From NCBI RefSeq assembly GCF_022965805.1, contig NC_133105.1:31872447-31936446 (forward strand): 64,000 bases of DNA. Direction: 5' to 3'. This DNA is from Primulina eburnea (taxonomy: Eukaryota > Streptophyta > Magnoliopsida > Lamiales > Gesneriaceae). Each line of letters opens with the position of its first letter. Position 1 is the stretch's first letter. The notes beneath the pieces are model-generated. The model did not search any database. It was given only the letters and a program-made list of their open reading frames with translations, and was not told the origin of the DNA. This document shows, one piece after another, positions 58,134 to 64,000 of this stretch. The translations under genes were made by a program, and so were the position numbers.

Positions 58134-58382
58134 ATCCAAATTCTTTTTAAGAATAGCACGCAAAAGTGTGCCCAAAGTTCTATTGACAACTTCAGTTTTG
58201 TCTATCTGTTTGAGGATGACAAGTAGTAGAAAACAACAATTTTGTGCCAAGTTTAGCCCATAAAGTCTTCCAAAAATAACTCAGGAATTTAACATCGCGA
58301 CCAGAATCAATAGTCCTAGGCATGCAATGCAACCTAACGACTTCTCTAAAGAACAAATCCGCAATGTTTGAAGCATCATCGG
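58134..58382 (-). pseudogene. Gypsy integrase fragment e
   Basis: Minus strand, from GATGCTTCAAACATTGCGG through LPG/LHCMPRT-like sequence, [19 protein letters not shown] and HPQTD to ILKKNLD. Frames are broken by small indels. At 58383 the orientation flips. Confidence 0.78.
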
Positions 58383-58497
58383 TTTAACTTTATTTTGGGG
58401 TTGCCTGTGACTAAGAATGAGAGGGATTCTATTTTTGTTGTTGTTGATAGATTCTCTAAGATGGCACATTTTATAGCTTGTCATAAAACCAATGATG
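58383..58497 (+). pseudogene. Gypsy integrase fragment f (inverted)
   Basis: Plus strand: [38 protein letters not shown], the start of the core, opposite in orientation to its neighbours. It forms an imperfect inverted repeat with fragment d. Confidence 0.8.
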
Positions 58498-58680
58498 CGA
58501 CTTCTCTAAAGAACAAATCCGCAATGTCAATCCAAGTTCTTTTTAAGAATAGCACGCAAAATTGTTCCCAAAGTCTTATTGACAACTTCAGTTTGTCTAT
58601 CCGTTTGAGGATAACAAGTAGTAGAAAACAACAATTTTGTGTCAAGTTTAGCCCATAAAGTCTTCCAAAAGTAACTCAAG
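58498..58680 (-). pseudogene. Gypsy integrase fragment g
   Basis: Minus strand: [49 protein letters not shown], then joined to ACATTGCGGATTTGTTC. It is cut at 58681 by the Gyp5 LTR, so that element or an ancestor inserted into this mosaic. Confidence 0.8.
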
Positions 58681-58810
58681 TGTAATGCCCAGAAATTATA
58701 GAATTGATAAACCAAGATTATCAATCTTCATTAACGAGATACTCGGAAGATATGAGAATGCATGACATGCAATGAGAGAAGAAAAGAAATGAGAAAATAG
58801 GGTTTGCAAG

Positions 58811-59074
58811 ACCGCACCCGCGCCCAGAACAGGAGTGCACCTGCGGTCATGCAATTATGGAATTTTGGAAGTAAGGCTGAAGCCACACCGCACCCGCGGT
58901 GCCGGGCACGACCGCACCTGCGGTGCATGGACAGAAAGTTGGCAAATTTATGCGAAGCAGGACCGCACCCGCGGTAAGAACAGGACCGCACCCGCGGTCA
59001 AGCTTCGGGAAATTCTGGATATAACTGACGAGACTGGACCGCACCCGCGGTGCATGTATGACCGCACCCGCGGT
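58811..59074 (+). promoter_or_regulatory. U3 array, eight ACCGCACCCGCGGT units
   Basis: Same unit as Gyp3, in plus orientation. The first two units are degenerate (ACCGCACCCGCGCC, GTGCACCTGCGGT). The array ends 50 bp before the TATA box. Confidence 0.78.
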
Positions 59075-60513
59075 GCGACGTGCAACATGAAAAATGAGAC
59101 ACGTCTCCTGCTGTTGCATGTCGTATATATAGGTGGAGCTCGTTCTTCTCTTCCTCAGAACAACATAAATTCGAGAAAAGTTTAGGGAAAAAGGGTGAAA
59201 ATCCTTACGCCTTTTGTGGAAGATCCGTGCATCAGAATTTGAATCCGAACACAGATTCGTGCTTCTCCCTTCGATAGCTACGTAAGGACGTAATTTTTGT
59301 TACGTTTAAACATGATTTGAAATTATGATATTGTCAGAATTGAATATGATTCAGATATGGTGTTTTTACAACCGTAGACCTTGTAGAATTGAAGTCAGAT
59401 TAAAGAACAGCCTGTTTCTGTAATTGTTATGATTTTTGAAAGATATTGACTGAAATTCGATATCAGATTTATGTCATTGTTGAGATTATGAGTTATATCA
59501 GTATTGATTATACGTTCTAGAATTGTATTTGTGATGTTCAGATTGACGGGGTTATTCAGATTGTATTGTTATGTCGTCGAAACATCAGCTGAGTTAGATT
59601 GATCAGATTCAGATATTATTTTGATTAGATTTTGGTATTATTGATATGACTCAGATTGTATCTTGTTCAGACATTGATCAGATTGTATACTGATTTGAGT
59701 ATTGATAAGAACATGGTGTATATTGAGTTATTCACTGATACAGGGTATTCGATATTGTCATTTCAGATTTGATATGGACAGAGTTGAATGCAGGTCATCG
59801 TCTTCGTCAGATAGGGAAGACAAAGGTATAATTCATGTGATATATGGGAAGACACAACTCAATTCAGATTTTACTGAGTTTCCCAACAAAATCACATACT
59901 AGACTGTTGTTATACTTTGTTATGTTTATGCTTTGATTATAGCATTTTATTTAAGTTTATGAGATTATTGTCATGTTCAGATATGAATATGATTATGCTT
60001 TGTTTACAGATTGATATGCATAGCAATTAAGATAGAAAGTCTTTTGGCAGAACCGGCCAAAAGCTAGACGTTCGGTGGTATTGACCCTTCGGATCAGATC
60101 TAGACCGAGTGCAGATATTCGATACAGCTAGCACCGAAGTCTAAGAATAAGACGTACAGTCACCCCGATTGGAGAGTAGGTGACAGCCATTGACGTCTTA
60201 TTCGTACCGGGATCCCTAGAGTTATAGTTGAGTCAAGTCTAGACATGATTTGATTAGAACTGCATGCGTATATGTATTGGTTTCATAGATTATGGAACCT
60301 ATTGTTATTACTTTTAGTAATGACAGCATGTTTCATGATTTAGATTATTATATGTATGCTTATCTGATTTGAGTAGCATGTTCAGTGAGATTAGATTTCA
60401 TAGATGATGAACTCTATTACTATTGTTATTGCTTTTATTCATGACAGCATGTTTCATGAATTATTATATGTATATGCATGTTTACCATGTTTTATACTGG
60501 GATTTATTCTCAC

Positions 60514-60561
60514 CGGAGTTATCCGGCTGTTGTCTTGTTTTGTATGTGTGCACGACAACAG
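60514..60561 (+). other. Twin-hairpin module in the truncated LTR
   Basis: CCGGA-GTTA-TCCGG followed by CTGTTGTCTTG, 12-nt loop and CACGACAACAG. It keeps the C-G eighth pair seen in Gyp3. Confidence 0.7.
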
Positions 60562-60908
60562 GTGGGGCCAGATCGGGGTCGAGAAGACGACGAGTGAAGA
60601 CGAGTTTAGCGTGGTGATTCCGGACTTGGATAGATTTGGTTTTATTACTTGAACTTTAGTAGTTGAACCCTAGATTAATTGAAAAGACTGTTGTACAGTG
60701 TTTTGCATTTATACTGAAATGTAGTTTCATACAGATATGTATATTATTTAGATTCCATTACCTTCCGCATTTATAGTTTGTAATGCCCAAGAAGTATAGA
60801 ATTGATAAACTAAGATTATTAGTCTTCATTAACGTGAGACTCGGAAGATATGAGAATGCATGACATGCGATGAGGGAAGAAAAGACATGAGAAAATAGGG
60901 TTGGCAAG

Positions 60909-61190
60909 ACCGCACCCGCGCCTAGAACAGGAGTGCACCCGCGGTCATGCAATTATGGAATTTTGAAAGTGAGGTCGAAGCCACACCGCACCCGCGGTGC
61001 TAGACATCACCGCACCCGCGGTGCATAGACAGAAAGTTGGCAAATTTATTCGAGGTAACACCGCACCCGCGGTACGAACAAGACCGCACCCGTGGTGGTG
61101 CACCGCACCCGCGGTCCAAGATATACCGCTCCCGCGGTCGTCGAATTGTAGGAAATGATAAGCATGCCGTGGACACAGCGCACCCGCGGT
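60909..61190 (+). promoter_or_regulatory. U3 array, nine ACCGCACCCGCGGT units
   Basis: Nine units compared with eight in the neighbouring LTR and in Gyp3. Deviating units include ACCGCTCCCGCGGT and ACCGCACCCGTGGT. It ends about 46 bp before the TATA-like run. Confidence 0.78.
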
Positions 61191-62564
61191 GTGACGTGCA
61201 GCATGGATATTGAGCCATTTGTACCATTTCATGCAATATATATATATACAATCGTTCATTTCCTCAGAAATCAGGAAAGGGAAGAAAATGTTGGAAAGAA
61301 TTTCTCAAGCTTAGAAATCGTGATTTCGAAAAATCCGTGTATCAGAATTTGAATCTGAAAGCAGTATCGTGCTCCTCTAGCTACGAGCTACATAAGGACG
61401 TAAGTTTTGTTACGTTTAGATAAGATTTGAGTTTATGATATTGTCTGAATTGAATATGAATCAGATATGATGTTTCTACTACCCTAGATATGGTATAATT
61501 GAAGATAGATTAAAGAACAGACTGTTTCTGTAATTGTTATGATTTTCGAAAGATATTGACTGAGATTTTGATATCAGAATTGTATATTATTGATTTTGAA
61601 TATACCGATATTGAGATTATGAGTTCTGGTATTATATCTGTGATGTTCAGATTGACGGGTTATTATTATACCGTCGAAACATCAGTTAATTCAGATTGAT
61701 CAGATTCAGTAATGATTTATATTTCATCGTGATAGCGTTGATATGAATCAGATTGTGTATTGTTCAGATATTGACCAGATTATATACTGAGTTGAGTATT
61801 GATCAGAACAGATTGTGTATTGAGTTATTCACTGACACAGTGTATTCGATATTGTCATTTCAGATTTGATATGGACAGAGTTGAATACAGATCATCGTCT
61901 TCGTCAGATAGGGACGACAAAGGTATAATTCATGTGATATACGGGAAGATATAACTCAAATAAGATCTTATTTGAGTTTCCCTATAAAATCACATACTAG
62001 ATTACCTTTATATTCTGATTTGAATATGATGTATTTATATGTTGAGATGATTATGCATTGTTTAGAGATTGTTATGCATTGCATTGAGATAGGAGAGTCG
62101 TTGACAGCCATTGTCAGCTATCTAGATGTTCGGTGTATCTCAGCTGAGGAGCAGCCCTGACTCCTATTGCAGTCGTTGATACAGCTTAGACCGAAGTCTA
62201 GGAATAAGACGTACAGTCACCCCGAGTGGGAGGGTAGGTGACAGCCATTGACGTCTTATTCACACCGGGATCCCTAGAGTTATAGTTGAGTCGAGTCTAG
62301 ACATGATTTGACTAGAACTGCATGTGTTTATGGATGTGGTTTCATAGACTATGAAACCCATTGTTATTGCTTTCAGTCATGATAGCATGTTTTTATGATT
62401 TGACTTGAGTAGCATGTTTATCTGATTCGAGTGCATGCTTATCTTGATTAAATTTCATAGATTATGAAATCTGTTGATTTGAGTTATATTCATGATAGCA
62501 TGTTTTATGATTTAAATTGTTTATATACATGCTTACCATGTTTTATACTGGGATTTATTCTCAC

Positions 62565-62611
62565 CGGAGTTATCCGGCTGTTGTCTTGTTTTGTATGTGT
62601 GCATGACAACA
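62565..62611 (+). other. Twin-hairpin module in Gyp5 LTR
   Basis: CCGGA-GTTA-TCCGG followed by CTGTTGTCTTG, loop and CATGACAACAG, identical in arms to Gyp3. Confidence 0.72.
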
Positions 62612-62916
62612 GGTGGGGCTGGATCAGGGTCAAGAAGACGATAAGAGAAGACGAGTTAGCGTGGTGATTCCGGACTTATTGTAGACTTGTTTTATTACTT
62701 TAACTTAGTAACTAAACCTTAGACTTATGTTGTACAGTATTGTACTTTGCCACTGAATTGTAGTTGTTATACAGAGATGTATATTATTTAGATTCCATTA
62801 CCTTCCGCATTTACATTTTAAAAAGAAAAAAATTTTTAGACCCTGTTTATCAGAATTGATAATTAAATCCCAACGATGATTAAGAAGATGATTAGCGTCC
62901 GGGTCCCCACAACAGG

Positions 62917-62929
62917 TGGTATCAGAGCG
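62917..62929 (+). other. Gyp5 primer-binding site
   Basis: TGGTATCAGAGCG after the ACAGG spacer, as in Gyp3. The leader 62930-63244 has no gene. Confidence 0.9.
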
Positions 62930-63244
62930 ATAGATCCTTTAGATTGAGATAGTCAGAGTTGATAAATTCTTTGACTGAGATAGAAGAGAATGAGCGGGGT
63001 AGATTGAATTTTCTTTCCTTGCATGTGATTGCTAGCATGAGATTTATTTCAATGTTGACTTACAGTGTGTATGCTAGCATGATTTATTGCTTTCCCTATT
63101 ACATGTTGTTTGTTATCTGAGTTGATTGCAGCATGTAATTGCTAAGCCTGGATCAGAACCGAGTCTGAATCAGAGGTATATGATCAGAGGAGGGCTGTGA
63201 CAGAATATATATAGATTGTATATTGATTTGTTTGATATTCAGAT

Positions 63245-64000
63245 ATACCGCCTCGGAGATTTCCAGAAAGGCGCAGTACTTCGTCTGAACAGATAGATGC
63301 ATCAGAAACTCAGCTAGAAGAAAAGATGAAAGAATTTGAGTTATTACAGCCGCTGGTTCTGAATGGTACCGAGACATCTAAAGACTGTCAGAACTGGTTT
63401 GATGATATAGAAATATTGTTCGATTTACTTGATTGTACAAATGAACAGAGAGTTAAAATGGTGCCTTATCAGTTACGAGAAGCCGCCAAGAGTTGGTGGA
63501 TTACCAGTAGAAGAATGTGGGCAAAGAGAGGTAAGTGATTTCATGGGAAATATTCAGAACTGAATTCTATCGACGATTTTTCTCAGCTTCGTACCGAGAG
63601 GACAAGAAATTATAGTTTGAGAATTTGAGCCAAGGGCAGCGAAATATTGACGAATATATTGCTAAATTCTCTACTCTACTGCATTTTGCTCCTCATTTAG
63701 CTGGAAATGATGAAGCTGTAGTGAATCAGTTCATCAGAGGGCTGAATTCGGAGGTAGTTGCATTTATGAATCTGCAACGACCTTACGATTTTGCTGACAT
63801 CCTGAGTAGAGCAAAGAGAGCTGAGGCGAGTCTGATTAGACAATTGACAAGGTTATGTGTGAAGCCACTTCAGACACAGCAATCCCCTCTCCGATTTGAT
63901 CGCGGCAGTACGAGTGGGAAGCAAGATTTGCTGAAAGCTCGAAAGAAGCCATTCAAGAAGTTAGGGAGTGGTTCCTCTAGCTCCAGTGGTTCTAGCCCGA
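63245..64000 (+). pseudogene. Gyp5 gag, broken, runs off the window
   Basis: Homologous to Gyp3 gag from the first codon position, which is ATA here (63245) as in Gyp3. The first in-frame ATG is at 63326. A 1-bp deletion near 63534 (GGTAAGTGA) shifts the frame. In the shifted frame the gag core continues (FYRRFFSASYRED, LSQGQRNIDEYIAKFSTLLHFAPHLAG) with a TAG near 63615. It ends at the window edge in the Ser-rich linker before the zinc knuckle. At 63850-63870 it preserves the empty site of the Cop3 insertion. Confidence 0.88.

Larger units (their letters stand above)
58681..60778 (+). repeat. Gyp3-family LTR, 3'-truncated
   Basis: It starts TGTAATGCCCAG. It has the U3 array 58811-59074, TATA 59124-59132 and hairpin module 60514-60561. 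It lacks about the last 100 bp (element sense) and stops after TTCCGCATTTATAGTT where a second LTR begins. There is no internal region between the two LTRs. Confidence 0.87.
60779..62911 (+). repeat. Gyp5 5' LTR (2133 bp, Gyp3 family)
   Basis: TGTAATGCCCAAG...GGGTCCCCACA. U3 array 60909-61190, TATA-like run 61236-61248, hairpin module 62565-62611. It directly abuts the truncated LTR on its left and is followed by PBS and gag. Confidence 0.92.

Noticed and set aside
58731..61259. ORFs rich in TAGAV/RGCG/HRTRG repeats
   Set aside because: They translate the ACCGCACCCGCGGT array of Gyp3-family LTRs. They are by-products of repeats.

Overview
The window is repeat-dense nuclear DNA from a flowering plant. 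Almost every base belongs to nested LTR retrotransposons of two superfamilies, Ty1/copia and Ty3/gypsy. Evidence includes TG...CA LTRs of about 1.9-2.3 kb, primer-binding sites (PBS) resembling plant initiator Met-tRNA, polypurine tracts (PPT), 5-bp target-site duplications (TSD), and gag, protease, integrase, RT and RNase H domains in superfamily-specific order. I found no host protein gene, tRNA, rRNA or CRISPR. The species cannot be named from this sequence.

Layout, left half. Bases 1-126 are unassigned. 127-25911 is a head-to-tail complex of one copia family on the + strand: truncated LTR, broken internal region (Cop1), truncated LTR, integrase piece, full LTR, full internal region (Cop2), full LTR. 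A 2720-bp segment of it is duplicated in exact tandem (3548-6267 and 6268-8987). The gag of Cop2 is split by a complete minus-strand gypsy element, Gyp1 (11412-20036), with TSD AAAAT. Bases 25912-26580 hold jumbled gypsy integrase fragments.

Layout, right half. A three-level nest spans 27103-55299. Gyp2 (+, chromodomain gypsy) is split by Gyp3 (32785-52241, -, TSD TGGAA/TGGGA), which is itself split by a copia complex containing Cop3 (37795-48952, -, TSD GCTTC). A remnant of another Gyp2-type copy (26581-27102) abuts the left Gyp2 LTR. Then come a protease-RT-RNase H fragment (Gyp4, 55300-57094), two partial LTRs, another integrase mosaic (57975-58680), two adjacent LTRs of the Gyp3 family and the start of that element's gag (Gyp5), which runs off the window.

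All gag-pol frames that can be followed to their ends carry stops, frameshifts or deletions. Gyp4 has an open 600-codon frame but lacks gag and integrase. Gyp3 stands out: its LTRs are about 99% identical and its gag is open, yet its pol is eroded beyond recognition as an ORF, as expected of a non-autonomous element mobilised in trans.

The strongest less-described signals are shared by the gypsy families. (1) Each family has its own array of GC-rich palindromes in U3, just upstream of a TATA box. (2) Paired hairpins, with a compensatory base change between families, lie in the R/U5 part. (3) A hairpin next to the PPT also shows a compensatory change. Same-family head-to-tail arrangements sharing an LTR occur in three separate complexes.
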